Assembly (NCBI GenBank): GCA_023421795.1
Contig: JAEZSO010000003.1
Span: 434,001-498,000 of the forward strand
Reading direction: 5' to 3'
DNA length: 64,000 nucleotides
DNA from: Cyanobacteria bacterium OH_PDB_230
GTDB taxonomy: Bacteria; Cyanobacteriota; Vampirovibrionia; Gastranaerophilales; Gastranaerophilaceae
Shown one piece after another: positions 43,858 through 52,507 of this stretch. The position numbers were made by a program, and so were the translations under genes. How positions within the stretch are numbered: the first letter of the stretch is position 1; the number at the start of each line of letters is the position of its first letter. The notes beneath the pieces were generated by a model. That model was given only the letters and a program-made list of their open reading frames with translations. It was not told the origin of the DNA and searched no databases.

Positions 43858-44940
43858 TTATGCCTTAGAAATCATATCGGAAATGATGTCTCCCATTTCT
43901 TTAGTTCCTACGAGTTTTGTGTCTTCGGTATAAATGTCTTTTGTTCTGTAGCCTTCTTTTAAAGCGCTTTGAACTGCTGATACGATGTCGTCATGAGCTT
44001 TTTCATTGTCGAAGCTGTATTTAAGCATCATAGCCGCAGAAAGGATAGTCGCAATAGGATTGACAACATTTTGACCTTTTAAATCGGGAGCAGAGCCGTG
44101 GATAGGTTCGTACATGCCGGGCCCATTGTCTGAGAGTGAAGCACTTGGTAGCAATCCTAAAGAACCTGAGAGCATGGAGGCTTCATCAGAGATGATGTCT
44201 CCGAAGATATTTCCTGTCACAATTGTGTCGAATTGCTTAGGTGCTCTAATTATTTGCATAGCTGCATTGTCGACATACATGTGTGAAAGTTCTACTTCCG
44301 GGTATTCTTTTGATACTTCGATCACAATTTCTCTCCAAAGTCTTGATACATCAAGCACGTTTGCCTTATCTACGGAACAAAGTTTTTTGCCTCTTTGCAT
44401 AGCTGTTTTAAAGGCTATATGAGCGATTCTTCTTACCTCTGATTCTGTATAAATCATATTGTTGAAGCCGACTTTTTCCCCATTTACAGTTTCAATACCT
44501 TTGGGTTGACCAAAATATACGTCACCTGTTAATTCTCGAATAATCATAATATCAACGCCAGAAACGATTTCAGGTCTTAGAGGAGATGATTCAACAAGCT
44601 CAGGATAGACAATAGCTGGCCTCAAGTTTGCAAAAAGGTTCAGTTCTTTTCTTATACCCAAAAGCGCTTTTTCTGGTCTTACTTCAGGAGGTAGGGTATC
44701 GTACTTCCAGTCCCCTACAGCACCCAAGAAAACCGCATCTGATTCTTTTGCTATTTTTAAGGTTTCTTCAGGAAGCGGAGTTCCATGTTTGTCGTAAGCG
44801 CATCCGCCTATCAATCCTTCTTTATAGTTAAATTTGTAGTCATACTTTTTTGAAATGGCGCCTAATACCTTTACAGCTTCAGAAACCACTTCCGGCCCTA
44901 TTCCGTCTCCACCGAGTAATGCTATGTTAAATTCTTTCAT
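43858..44940 (-). CDS. leuB: 3-isopropylmalate dehydrogenase
   Basis: Oxidative decarboxylation step of leucine synthesis, NAD-dependent. The 360 aa length is normal. It begins with the family start FNIALLGGDGIGPEVV, and has RELTGDVYFGQPKG, the catalytic Tyr in MIYTESEVRRIA, Lys in VDKANVLDVSRLWR, and the metal-site Asp residues in NIFGDIISDEASML plus EPIHGSAPDLKGQNVVNP. It shares one base with the leuD stop, so the two are coupled. leuA and leuC are not adjacent. Confidence 0.97.
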   Translation of the reverse strand: MKEFNIALLGGDGIGPEVVSEAVKVLGAISKKYDYKFNYKEGLIGGCAYDKHGTPLPEETLKIAKESDAVFLGAVGDWKYDTLPPEVRPEKALLGIRKELNLFANLRPAIVYPELVESSPLRPEIVSGVDIMIIRELTGDVYFGQPKGIETVNGEKVGFNNMIYTESEVRRIAHIAFKTAMQRGKKLCSVDKANVLDVSRLWREIVIEVSKEYPEVELSHMYVDNAAMQIIRAPKQFDTIVTGNIFGDIISDEASMLSGSLGLLPSASLSDNGPGMYEPIHGSAPDLKGQNVVNPIATILSAAMMLKYSFDNEKAHDDIVSAVQSALKEGYRTKDIYTEDTKLVGTKEMGDIISDMISKA

Positions 44941-45440
44941 TAAACCCCCAATTTTGATTTCGTATAATTGATAAGTCCGCCGCGGTTGATTAAATCTTGA
45001 ATAGCAGGAGGAAATTTGCTACAGGTATATTCTTTTCCTGTTGTTAAATTTTTGACTATTCCATTGGTCAAGTCCACTTCAATTTCATCACCTTTTGTAC
45101 ACTCATCAGGTAAAGTGGGATGTTCTAATATCGGTAAGCCGATGTTGATTGCGTTTCTGAAGAATATTCTTGCAAACGATTTGGCGATTATAACAGATAT
45201 CCCTGATGCTTTTATGGCGATTGGAGCATGTTCTCTTGAGCTTCCGCAGCCGAAATTCTCACCGGCAACCATAATGTCGCCTTCTTTGACCTCTTCTGCA
45301 AAGGTTTTATCTATATCTTCCATGCAATATTTTGCAAGTTCTTTCTCATCTGAAGTGTTTAAGTAACGAGCAGGTATAATTACGTCTGTATCAACGTTAT
45401 CCTTGTAAATCCATGCTCTTCCCTTTAGTGTTGTAGCCAT
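44940..45440 (-). CDS. leuD: 3-isopropylmalate dehydratase small subunit
   Basis: Swivelling small subunit of the isopropylmalate isomerase LeuCD. The 166 aa length fits the short prokaryotic type shared with archaeal and cyanobacterial-like enzymes, not the roughly 200-aa enterobacterial form. It has KDNVDTDVIIPARYLN at the start, the loop GENFGCGSSREHAPIA and AKSFARIFFRNAINIGLP. It heads the leuD-leuB operon. The large subunit LeuC must be encoded elsewhere. Confidence 0.95.
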   Translation of the reverse strand: MATTLKGRAWIYKDNVDTDVIIPARYLNTSDEKELAKYCMEDIDKTFAEEVKEGDIMVAGENFGCGSSREHAPIAIKASGISVIIAKSFARIFFRNAINIGLPILEHPTLPDECTKGDEIEVDLTNGIVKNLTTGKEYTCSKFPPAIQDLINRGGLINYTKSKLGV

Positions 45441-45533
45441 AAGCCCCCCTTTACAATTTCTGATATTTGTATTATATAAGAAAGTAATATAGAAACAAAT
45501 ACTTTTGTCTAAAAAAAATTAAAGGAGAGATGG

Positions 45534-45731
45534 ATGATGGAAACTATAGGATTATCAGCAGGACAAATTTGGGAATACCTAAGCAACAAAGGTGAATCTT
45601 CATTAAGTCAAATGAAAAAAGATTTAGACTTAAAAGGCAATTTCGCTGAATTAGGTTTAGGATGGCTAGCTAGAGAAGGTAAAGTCGAAATTTCTAAAAA
45701 AGGCACAAGTACAAAAGTTAAACTTGTATAA
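45534..45731 (+). CDS. Winged-helix protein of DUF2582 type, 65 aa
   Basis: A small winged helix-turn-helix domain. The pattern SAGQIWEYLSNKGESSLSQM, then LDLKGNFAELGLGWLAREGK, then a beta hairpin, matches the DUF2582 family. Members are single-domain proteins of unknown role, presumably nucleic-acid binding. AAAGGAG lies 6 bases before the first ATG at 45534, with a second ATG directly after. It is a monocistronic gene followed by a strong terminator and divergent from leuD. Confidence 0.82.
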   Translation: MMETIGLSAGQIWEYLSNKGESSLSQMKKDLDLKGNFAELGLGWLAREGKVEISKKGTSTKVKLV

Positions 45732-45749
45732 GTCTTAAAATAAGTTTAG

Positions 45750-45778
45750 AAGAGTCGGCTGTGTGTCGACTCTTTTTG
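45750..45778 (+). terminator. Intrinsic terminator after the winged-helix gene
   Basis: The 8-bp stem AAGAGTCG/CGACTCTT (45750-45757 with 45767-45774) has a 9-base loop and runs into five Ts. Confidence 0.88.
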
Positions 45779-45826
45779 ATTATTTGTATAAAATAAATTA
45801 TTAACTGTAAGAAAGTTGAGGAATAT

Positions 45827-47029
45827 ATGTTTGTAAGAAATTTAGAATATAACATGCCAAATAAAGAAGGCTTTTTTGGTGAGTTTGGAGGAGCTTTTGT
45901 CCCTGATTCGTTCAAGCACGTTCTTTCTGAGTTGGATTCAGAATTTGAAAAAGCATGGAATGATCCGACTTTCTTAGAGGAAGCTTATCAATTATTAAAG
46001 GATTATTCAGGCCGCCCAACTCCCTTATTCTTTGCTAAAAGGCTAACAGAACACTATGGAAAAGGGAAAATATATTTAAAGCGTGAAGATTTAAACCATA
46101 CGGGAGCTCATAAAATCAATAATGTAATTGGCCAAGGTCTTTTAGCAAAAAGAATGGGGGCTAAAAAAGTCATAGCTGAAACAGGAGCTGGCCAACACGG
46201 AGTGGCAACAGCCACCATAGCAGCGCTTCTAGGACTTGAATGCGAAATATTTATGGGCGAAATAGATGTCAAAAGACAATATCTAAATGTTGAAAGAATG
46301 AAGCTTTTGGGAGCCAAAGTACATTCAGTTGATACAGGAAGTAAAACCCTCGCAGATGCTTGTGATGCTGCTATTGATTACTGGTTAAGACATCCGGATG
46401 ACGTTTTTTATGTGTTAGGCTCTGTTGTCGGTCCTCATCCTTATCCTAAAATTGTCCGCTCTTTCCAGTCAGTTATAGGTTCTGAGATAAAGGCGCAAAT
46501 AAAAGAAAAAGAAGGTCGTTTGCCTAATTATGTTTTAGCGTGCATAGGCGGCGGTTCCAATGCTATGGGAGCTTTTTATGCCTTTTTGGACGATAAAGAA
46601 GTCAACTTGATAGGTTTAGAGGCTGGCGGAGAAGGCGTTGATACAGAGAGAACCGCAGCTAGTTTAACTGTTGGTAAAAAGATGATTCTCCATGGGAAAA
46701 TGCAGTACGTTCTTCAAGATGAAAACGGAAACGTAAAAAAATCGTATAGTATCTCTGCAGGCTTGGATTACCCTGGTTGTGGTCCTGAACATTGCTATTT
46801 AAAAGACATAGGAAGAGTTCAATATTATCCAATAACCGATAATGAAGCGGTGCAGGCATTCGCAAGGTTATCCAGATTGGAAGGTATTATTCCTGCTATC
46901 GAATCTTCACACGCGGTTGCGTATTTAGAAAATTTGATGCCTAAAACTTCTGTCGATGATATTATAGTCGTAAACATTTCAGGTCGTGGTGATAAAGATA
47001 CTGAAAGATTATTACAAATGTTGGTATAG
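45827..47029 (+). CDS. trpB: Tryptophan synthase beta subunit
   Basis: PLP enzyme that condenses indole and serine to tryptophan. The 400 aa length is normal for the canonical TrpB1 type. The PLP lysine is in HTGAHKINNVIGQ, the phosphate loop is GGGSNAMGAF, and the N-terminal FGEFGGAFVPD and GRPTPLFFAKRL segments are intact. trpA and other trp genes are not adjacent. It leads a four-gene biosynthetic run and tyrS begins 8 bases later. Confidence 0.97.
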   Translation: MFVRNLEYNMPNKEGFFGEFGGAFVPDSFKHVLSELDSEFEKAWNDPTFLEEAYQLLKDYSGRPTPLFFAKRLTEHYGKGKIYLKREDLNHTGAHKINNVIGQGLLAKRMGAKKVIAETGAGQHGVATATIAALLGLECEIFMGEIDVKRQYLNVERMKLLGAKVHSVDTGSKTLADACDAAIDYWLRHPDDVFYVLGSVVGPHPYPKIVRSFQSVIGSEIKAQIKEKEGRLPNYVLACIGGGSNAMGAFYAFLDDKEVNLIGLEAGGEGVDTERTAASLTVGKKMILHGKMQYVLQDENGNVKKSYSISAGLDYPGCGPEHCYLKDIGRVQYYPITDNEAVQAFARLSRLEGIIPAIESSHAVAYLENLMPKTSVDDIIVVNISGRGDKDTERLLQMLV

Positions 47030-47037
47030 GTGAAAAA

Positions 47038-48264
47038 ATGGAAAAATCAGATATAAAAGTAAAGTTTTTAGAACAAGCAACTACGTTGTCTCGTGGCGCT
47101 GAAGTATTGCCTGGCGGAGTTAATGAACTGGCTAGAAAATTGCAAAAAGCTTCAGAAACGAACACTCCTTTAAGAGTCAAACTTGGAATGGATCCGACCA
47201 GGCCTGATTTACATCTTGGGCATACAGTTGTTATGAGAAAACTTAAACAATTCCAGGAATTTGGCCATAAAATAATTCTTTTGGTGGGCGCTGCTACGGC
47301 TATGATAGGTGATCCATCCGGCAAATCCGATACAAGGCCAAGTTTAACCAAAGAAGAAGTCGATGAGAACGCAAAAACTTATTTTGAGCAAATGTCAAAG
47401 GTCGTCGATATAAGCAAAGCAGAAGTCGTCAACAATGCGGATTGGCTTCACAAGATGAATTTAATGGATTTAATCAAGCTTTCGTCTAAAGTTACTGTTG
47501 CCCAAATAATGACAAGAGATGATTTTGCCAAAAGACTCCAAGAAAGCAAGCCAATTTCTATTCATGAATTTTTCTACCCATTGATGCAGGCTTATGATTC
47601 TGTAGAAATTGATGCGGATATCGAGTTAGGAGGAACTGATCAAAGGTTCAATGTTCTATTAGGACGAGATATTCAATCTGCATACGGCAAAGAAGATCCT
47701 CAAATGGTGTTGTTGCTTCCCCTGCTTGAAGGTACAGATGGCGTTGTAAAAATGTCAAAATCATATCCTGAACACTGCGTAAGTTTAACAGATGTTCCTA
47801 AAGATATGTACGGAAAATTAATGTCTATACCTGATGAAATGATTGCAAAATATTATGCACTTTTAACTGATATTTCTAACGAAGATTTAAAACAATTAGA
47901 AGAGCAGCTAAAAAATATTAATCCACGAGACATTAAGATGAAGCTTGCATATACAATAGTCGAAATGTATCATAACAAAGAACTTGCAGATGCAGCGCAA
48001 AACGAATTCATAAATGTAGTCCAAAACAAGGGAATTCCTGAAGATATTCCTGAATTTAAAATCAATGACGATATTTCTATTCTTGAATTAGTGTCACAAA
48101 GCGGCTTAGAACCAAGTAAAAGCCAGATTAAAAGATTATTGACATCTGGAGCTATAAAAATTGATTCTGAGAAAATAACTGACATTAATTATTCTGTAAA
48201 AAAAGATATATTGCCTGTGGTTGTGCAAGTTGGTAAAAGAAAATTTGTGAAGGTAATCGGTTAA
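47038..48264 (+). CDS. tyrS: Tyrosyl-tRNA synthetase
   Basis: Class I synthetase charging tRNA-Tyr. The 408 aa length fits the TyrRS type with HLGH (PDLHLGHTVVMRKL) and KMSKS (VVKMSKSYPEH). The tyrosine site is in EIDADIELGGTDQRFN, and the C-terminal S4 RNA-binding domain is in SQSGLEPSKSQIKRLLTSG. It is tightly packed, 8 bases after trpB and 1 base before cysK. Confidence 0.96.
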   Translation: MEKSDIKVKFLEQATTLSRGAEVLPGGVNELARKLQKASETNTPLRVKLGMDPTRPDLHLGHTVVMRKLKQFQEFGHKIILLVGAATAMIGDPSGKSDTRPSLTKEEVDENAKTYFEQMSKVVDISKAEVVNNADWLHKMNLMDLIKLSSKVTVAQIMTRDDFAKRLQESKPISIHEFFYPLMQAYDSVEIDADIELGGTDQRFNVLLGRDIQSAYGKEDPQMVLLLPLLEGTDGVVKMSKSYPEHCVSLTDVPKDMYGKLMSIPDEMIAKYYALLTDISNEDLKQLEEQLKNINPRDIKMKLAYTIVEMYHNKELADAAQNEFINVVQNKGIPEDIPEFKINDDISILELVSQSGLEPSKSQIKRLLTSGAIKIDSEKITDINYSVKKDILPVVVQVGKRKFVKVIG

Positions 48265-48265
48265 T

Positions 48266-49186
48266 ATGAAAATTTATAATGACATCACAGAACTTGTCGG
48301 GAATACCCCTTTAGTCTATATAAACAGACTAAATGCAGGGCAAGCAAAAATAGCTGCAAAGTTAGAGTACTTTAACCCTACGAATTCTGTAAAAGACAGA
48401 CCTGCTAAATATATGCTTGAACAAGCTGAGAAACTGGGATTAATCAACTCAGATACGACCATAATAGAACCTACCAGCGGTAATACAGGTATCGCGCTTG
48501 CTATGTGTTGTGCTCAAAGAGGAATGAAAATCATATTGACCATGCCTGAGAGTATGAGTCTTGAAAGAAGAAAAATGCTCAAAGGTTACGGAGCAGAGTT
48601 AGTTTTGACACCTGCTGCTCAAGGAATGCAAGGAGCAGTTGATAAAGCGATTGAACTCGCCGAAAAATACGATAACTCTTTTATACCGTCACAATTCACG
48701 AATATTTACAACCCTAAAATCCACGAAATCACCACTGCCGAAGAAATTTGGCGAGATACAGAAGGAAAAATAGACGTTCTTGTATGTGGCATAGGGACTG
48801 GCGGAACGATAACGGGTGTTTCTAAAAAGCTGAAAGAATACAAGCCAGAACTGCAGGTAGTAGGTGTCGAGCCGCAAGAAAGTCCTCTATTGACTTCGGG
48901 GATAGCAGGTCCACACGGCATACAAGGCATTGGAGCTAATTTTATTCCCGAGATTTATAACCCGAAAGTTGTGGACGAAATTATCCCCGTTCCTACGGCA
49001 ATTGCTATAAAAATAGCAAAAGACCTAGCCAAAAAAGAAGGACTATTATGCGGAATTTCTTCGGGTGCTGCAATGTCAGCAGCTTTGATAATTTCTCAAA
49101 GGGATATCTGTAAAGACAAGCTGATTGTGGTGGTGCTGCCTGATTATGGCGAAAGGTACCTTTCTACATTACTTTTTGAGGATTAA
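48266..49186 (+). CDS. cysK: Cysteine synthase (O-acetylserine sulfhydrylase) A
   Basis: PLP enzyme making cysteine from O-acetylserine and sulfide. The 306 aa length is normal. The PLP lysine is in FNPTNSVKDRPAKYM, the substrate loop is EPTSGNTGIALAM, and the phosphate loop is GIGTGGTITGV. The ITSGIAGPHGIQGIGANFIPE-type active-site segment is present. It is immediately followed by cysE (2-base gap), its partner in the cysteine synthase complex. Confidence 0.96.
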   Translation: MKIYNDITELVGNTPLVYINRLNAGQAKIAAKLEYFNPTNSVKDRPAKYMLEQAEKLGLINSDTTIIEPTSGNTGIALAMCCAQRGMKIILTMPESMSLERRKMLKGYGAELVLTPAAQGMQGAVDKAIELAEKYDNSFIPSQFTNIYNPKIHEITTAEEIWRDTEGKIDVLVCGIGTGGTITGVSKKLKEYKPELQVVGVEPQESPLLTSGIAGPHGIQGIGANFIPEIYNPKVVDEIIPVPTAIAIKIAKDLAKKEGLLCGISSGAAMSAALIISQRDICKDKLIVVVLPDYGERYLSTLLFED

Positions 49187-49188
49187 AA

Positions 49189-49842
49189 ATGTCACTTTTC
49201 AAAAAAGCCTTTTCACAAATAAGTGAAGATATTAATACGATATATGAAAAAGATCCTGCGGCAGGCAATATCTTAGAAGTGATTTTCTGCTATCCTGGCT
49301 TGCATGCTCTAATTTCACATAGGATTTCTCACAAGCTTTTATATTGGAAAATTCCTTTTTTTCCAAGGTTTATATCATTTTTAACCAGATTTTTTACAGG
49401 AATTGACATACATCCCGGTGCTACAATTGGAAGAAGGTTCTTTATCGACCATGGAATGGGAGTTGTAATTGGAGAGACAGCAATTGTAGGTGACGATGTA
49501 CTTATATATCAAGGGGTTACTCTTGGAGGAACAGGTAAGGAACATGGGAAAAGGCATCCTACTATAGGTAATAATGTTGTAGTGGGTTCTGGGGCAAAAG
49601 TTTTAGGTAATATTGTGATTGGATCTAATTCCAGAATAGGTGCGGGTTCAGTCGTGATTGATGATGTGCCTGAAAATTCGACGGTGGTTGGCATACCAGG
49701 TAGAGTTGTACAACAAAAAGTTTATGTTGAAGGACAATTATTGCACAACAGAATACCAGATCCAGTTTCATGCCAGTTAAATAGGCTAAAATATGAAATA
49801 CAGGAGTTAAGAGAGCAAATTTGCGAATTAAAAAATAAATAA
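49189..49842 (+). CDS. cysE: Serine O-acetyltransferase
   Basis: Makes O-acetylserine for cysteine synthesis. The 217 aa length is close to the short bacterial CysE type. The N-terminal helical part (residues 1-65) is followed by a left-handed beta helix with IHPGATIGRRFFIDHGMGVV, QGVTLGGTGKEHGKRHPTIG and GSVVIDDVPENSTVVG. The catalytic His residues in DHGMG and KRHPT are present. The C-terminal tail ends in LKNK, not the usual Ile that docks into CysK, so complex formation with cysK is uncertain. A terminator follows. Confidence 0.96.
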   Translation: MSLFKKAFSQISEDINTIYEKDPAAGNILEVIFCYPGLHALISHRISHKLLYWKIPFFPRFISFLTRFFTGIDIHPGATIGRRFFIDHGMGVVIGETAIVGDDVLIYQGVTLGGTGKEHGKRHPTIGNNVVVGSGAKVLGNIVIGSNSRIGAGSVVIDDVPENSTVVGIPGRVVQQKVYVEGQLLHNRIPDPVSCQLNRLKYEIQELREQICELKNK

Positions 49843-49844
49843 CA

Positions 49845-49876
49845 AAAAATGGGCGATTGCCCATCTTTTGTTTTTA
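49845..49876 (+). terminator. Intrinsic terminator after cysE
   Basis: The stem ATGGGC/GCCCAT (49849-49854 with 49859-49864) has a GATT loop, extended by A-rich and T-rich flanks ending TCTTTTGTTTTT. Confidence 0.85.
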
Positions 49877-49910
49877 GGTTGAGGTTGGTTATTTGAGGTT
49901 AGGTTATATA

Positions 49911-50576
49911 TTAGCCGTGTTCTCCAATTAGAGCAGGGATACCTAAGCAAGGGATAATTCCTAAAATTCCGCCTAGTATTTTACCGAAAGTCTTAGCTGC
50001 TCCTGTTGGTGGTTTTGTACCGTTGATTTCCGCTAATAGTTCTTCTTTGCTTATATTGTCGGCATTGCCTAAGTGGAAACCAGATGTGAAACCTGTTGAG
50101 AAATTACTTTTACAATTTTGTTTAATTGCTTCTGTTAAAGATACGCCTGTTGTTTGAGCAAATATGTTTTGGGCATATGATTTAATTTCTTTATCAGAAA
50201 GTTGTGCATATTGTGGCATTGATTTTAATGTTTCTTGCAATTCAACGAAGTTTTCCATTATCTCGTTTTCTTTGCCTTCACTGATCAACTCTGCTATAAC
50301 TTTGCATTGATCAGTAACTGCCAATTGCCCTGCATTTGCTTTATTGTTGTATGACTGATATTGATTGTTCATATTATACTGATATTGCATTTGACCGGCT
50401 GGGTCGTTCCACAAGTTTTGTGGGATTGAGTACATACCTGGGTAAGTGATTCCTTGACCCATAATTGATGGACTCATATAATTCGTTGTCGTATTCGACA
50501 TTGTTGAAAGTCCAAAATAATCATCTGATGGGTTAACATAACCCATTGGACTTAATGCGTTAATACCTGCTACCAT
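49911..50576 (-). CDS. Asn/Tyr/Met/Gln-rich protein with C-terminal hydrophobic tail, 221 aa, unknown function
   Basis: No characterised family recognised. Start is ATG at 50576, where GGAGG lies 6 bases upstream. The first 95 residues are low complexity, rich in Met, Asn, Gln, Tyr, Ser and Pro (MNNQYQSYNN). The middle is a helical domain with CKVIAELISEGKENEIMENF and a conserved-looking YAQLSDKEIKSYAQNIFAQ. The end is a Gly/Ile-rich hydrophobic tail (ILGGILGIIPCLGIPALIG). There is no Sec signal. Its upstream element and 5' untranslated region resemble those of the gene at 15106-15660, suggesting common control. Confidence 0.72.
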   Translation of the reverse strand: MVAGINALSPMGYVNPSDDYFGLSTMSNTTTNYMSPSIMGQGITYPGMYSIPQNLWNDPAGQMQYQYNMNNQYQSYNNKANAGQLAVTDQCKVIAELISEGKENEIMENFVELQETLKSMPQYAQLSDKEIKSYAQNIFAQTTGVSLTEAIKQNCKSNFSTGFTSGFHLGNADNISKEELLAEINGTKPPTGAAKTFGKILGGILGIIPCLGIPALIGEHG

Positions 50577-50607
50577 AACTAACCTCCATACCAAAATTTA
50601 ATTTTAT

Positions 50608-50635
50608 ACTAACCTTACCTGTTTATATAAAAACA
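50608..50635 (-). promoter_or_regulatory. Upstream element shared with the gene at 15106-15660
   Basis: ACTAACCTTAC (50608-50618), a 4-base spacer, then TTATATAAAAACA on the plus strand. It ends 32 bases before the ATG at 50576, the same distance as in the other copy. See 15691-15717. Confidence 0.55.
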
Positions 50636-50732
50636 TTTTGATTTTGGAAATTGACTTTATTTGAAGTATTTTGTTAACAAATCTTAATAATGACTGCTTA
50701 AAACTTTTCTTTATCCGTTGTATGAGCGGTGT

Positions 50733-51302
50733 TTATAGGTGAAAGAGAATCCCGAAAACTCCTCCGGCAAAAATATAAAATAGAGGATCAACTTTTTTAT
50801 TTTTAGAAATCAATAAAAAGATAAAGAAAATTATTAGAGCTTTATAATCGATGTTAAACTGGCTTAAAATTGTTTTGTAACTTGATGAAGACACATTACA
50901 AATATTGTTTGCAAAGAGCTTGATTCCTATTGCGCTAATCATAGCGCATCCTGCAGGCCTCAGTCCGCACAAGATAGAACGTAATCCCATGTTTTCTTCA
51001 AATCGTTTTAACATTTTTATTATTATTAGAACTATTATAAATGCAGGAATAAGAATAGCGACGGTTGCTATTAAACTTCCTATGATGCCAGCTGTTTTGT
51101 AACCTGCATATGTTGCCATGTTTATTCCGATAGGGCCCGGGGTAATATTAGATACAGCAATCATATCTGTGAGCTCTTTTGCCTGAAACCATTGGTATTC
51201 GGTTGAAAGATAATACAAAAATGGTAAAGTTGCATATCCGCCGCCGATTGCAAATAATCCTATTTTAAAAAATTCATAATATAAAATTAAATAAATGCTC
51301 AT
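50733..51302 (-). CDS. Chromate transporter family protein, half-size, copy 1
   Basis: A 189-aa inner-membrane protein with one CHR domain. It has the family start FFKIGLFAIGGGYATLPFL and the loop ITPGPIGINMATYAGYKTAG, plus five or six membrane helices. Half-size CHR proteins act in pairs as heterodimers, here with the product of the gene that overlaps it by 4 bases. The physiological substrate is unclear; chromate efflux is the founding activity. Confidence 0.92.
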   Translation of the reverse strand: MSIYLILYYEFFKIGLFAIGGGYATLPFLYYLSTEYQWFQAKELTDMIAVSNITPGPIGINMATYAGYKTAGIIGSLIATVAILIPAFIIVLIIIKMLKRFEENMGLRSILCGLRPAGCAMISAIGIKLFANNICNVSSSSYKTILSQFNIDYKALIIFFIFLLISKNKKVDPLFYIFAGGVFGILFHL

Positions 51303-51844
51303 TTCCCCTTGGTTTCTGCTTTGTATTTAAGATATCCAATTACTCCTGCTGAAATTACTAATATTTCGGGTCTTAAATCAGTAAATAACATTAACAATAG
51401 AATTGAGAGATACAAAATTAATGAATGTCTCGATTTTATAGAAGTTTGTATGATTTCCGTGATTGTCAGGAAAATTAAAATCAATACCCCTATTCTTATT
51501 CCCCAAAATGCGTTTTGAAGGATTGGGTTATGCATATGTTTAATTAATATTGAAGCAAGCAAAAGTATTGAAAGGAAAGCCGGTAAGGTGATTCCTGCAA
51601 GAGCAGTAATTGCTCCTGAGAGTTTTCTTGTTTTGTATCCCACAAAAGTCGATACGTTAGCTGCGATAAGACCCGGTATGCATTGACTTAGAGAAAAATA
51701 ATTTAAAAGCTCCTCTTCCGTTATCCAATTTCGTTTTTCAATCACATTGCTTCTAAGAAGGGGTAATATTACGTATCCGCCTCCCAGTAATTGAAGACCG
51801 ATTTTGAAAAATAAGAAAAATATGTCTCTTAATTTTACATCCAT
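51299..51844 (-). CDS. Chromate transporter family protein, half-size, copy 2
   Basis: A 181-aa paralogous CHR-domain membrane protein with FFKIGLQLLGGGYVILPLL and SQCIPGLIAANVSTFVGYKTR. It is the upstream gene of the pair; its stop overlaps the next start by 4 bases. Each copy keeps its own complete domain, so this is a true two-gene pair and not a frameshifted full-length ChrA. Confidence 0.92.
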   Translation of the reverse strand: MDVKLRDIFFLFFKIGLQLLGGGYVILPLLRSNVIEKRNWITEEELLNYFSLSQCIPGLIAANVSTFVGYKTRKLSGAITALAGITLPAFLSILLLASILIKHMHNPILQNAFWGIRIGVLILIFLTITEIIQTSIKSRHSLILYLSILLLMLFTDLRPEILVISAGVIGYLKYKAETKGK

Positions 51845-51901
51845 GGACTAATTTTATCATGCTTACAGTTTTTTAATCTAAATACGGGTTTAAAAAGCTT
51901 G

Positions 51902-51907
51902 TATAAT
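51902..51907 (+). promoter_or_regulatory. -10 box upstream of the HNH gene
   Basis: Perfect TATAAT at 51902-51907. It lies inside the longer frame that begins with TTG at 51899, which argues for the downstream ATG at 51947 as the real start. Confidence 0.55.
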
Positions 51908-51946
51908 GGGAATATTACAATTGTAGAAGATGATTGTGAGCAGGAA

Positions 51947-52459
51947 ATGGCAAAAGTACTTTTGTTAAATTCTGAAGATCAGCCTCTTAATATTACAAGC
52001 TGGAAACGGGCTTTAGTTTTGATTATTAAGGGTAAGGCGCAGTATGCCCAAACACTTAATGACATTGAAGATTTTATACAGATTGATAATACCGTAATTC
52101 CTAAAGTAATTAAATTAACATACGACTTGGCAGTTCCAGATGTGGAACTGCCTTTTTGTAGGGAAAACATATACATAAGAGATGATTACACTTGTCAGTA
52201 TTGCGGCAAAAAACTTCCTGCTTCTGAACTTACTTTGGACCATGTTTATCCAAAATCACGCTTAGGCCCTGAGATTTGGGAAAATATTGTGGCTTGCTGC
52301 AAGGAATGTAACCAAAAAAAAGCAGATAGAACGCCTAAAGAAGCCGGCATGAAGCTGAAAAGAAGGCCATATCGACCTACTGATTATTTTGAATTTGAAA
52401 AGAAAAAATATTCAGGATCTAATAACAATTGCTGGAGCAAATATTTTAAAGCTTCATAA
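51947..52459 (+). CDS. HNH endonuclease-domain protein, 170 aa
   Basis: An HNH nuclease-fold protein. The zinc finger C-x2-C pairs (CQYCGKK and CCKEC) surround the catalytic segment LTLDHVYPKSRLGPEIWENI, where DH and the later N are the motif residues. An N-terminal domain (VLLLNSEDQPLNITSWKRAL, then IIKGKAQY) precedes it and is common in stand-alone bacterial HNH proteins of unknown role. There are no adjacent restriction, phage or intron genes, so it looks like a chromosomal housekeeping or orphan nuclease. ATG 51947 is preferred (TGAG 6 bases upstream). Confidence 0.88.
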   Translation: MAKVLLLNSEDQPLNITSWKRALVLIIKGKAQYAQTLNDIEDFIQIDNTVIPKVIKLTYDLAVPDVELPFCRENIYIRDDYTCQYCGKKLPASELTLDHVYPKSRLGPEIWENIVACCKECNQKKADRTPKEAGMKLKRRPYRPTDYFEFEKKKYSGSNNNCWSKYFKAS

Positions 52460-52495
52460 AAAAAGAGCACTTTACTTAAAGCGCTCTTTTTAATT
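52459..52495. terminator. Bidirectional terminator between HNH gene and pgi
   Basis: Stem AAAAAGAGC/GCTCTTTTT (about 52460-52468 with 52483-52491) has a 14-base loop. A-run and T-run flank it on opposite sides, between two convergent genes. Confidence 0.8.
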
Positions 52496-52507
52496 TTGTT
52501 CATTTGC

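Noticed and set aside
50733..51844. A single chromate transporter gene broken by a frameshift
   Set aside because: Each frame has its own complete CHR domain and start, as in known half-size pairs.
51899..51946. TTG-started extension of the HNH gene
   Set aside because: The -10 box at 51902-51907 lies inside it.
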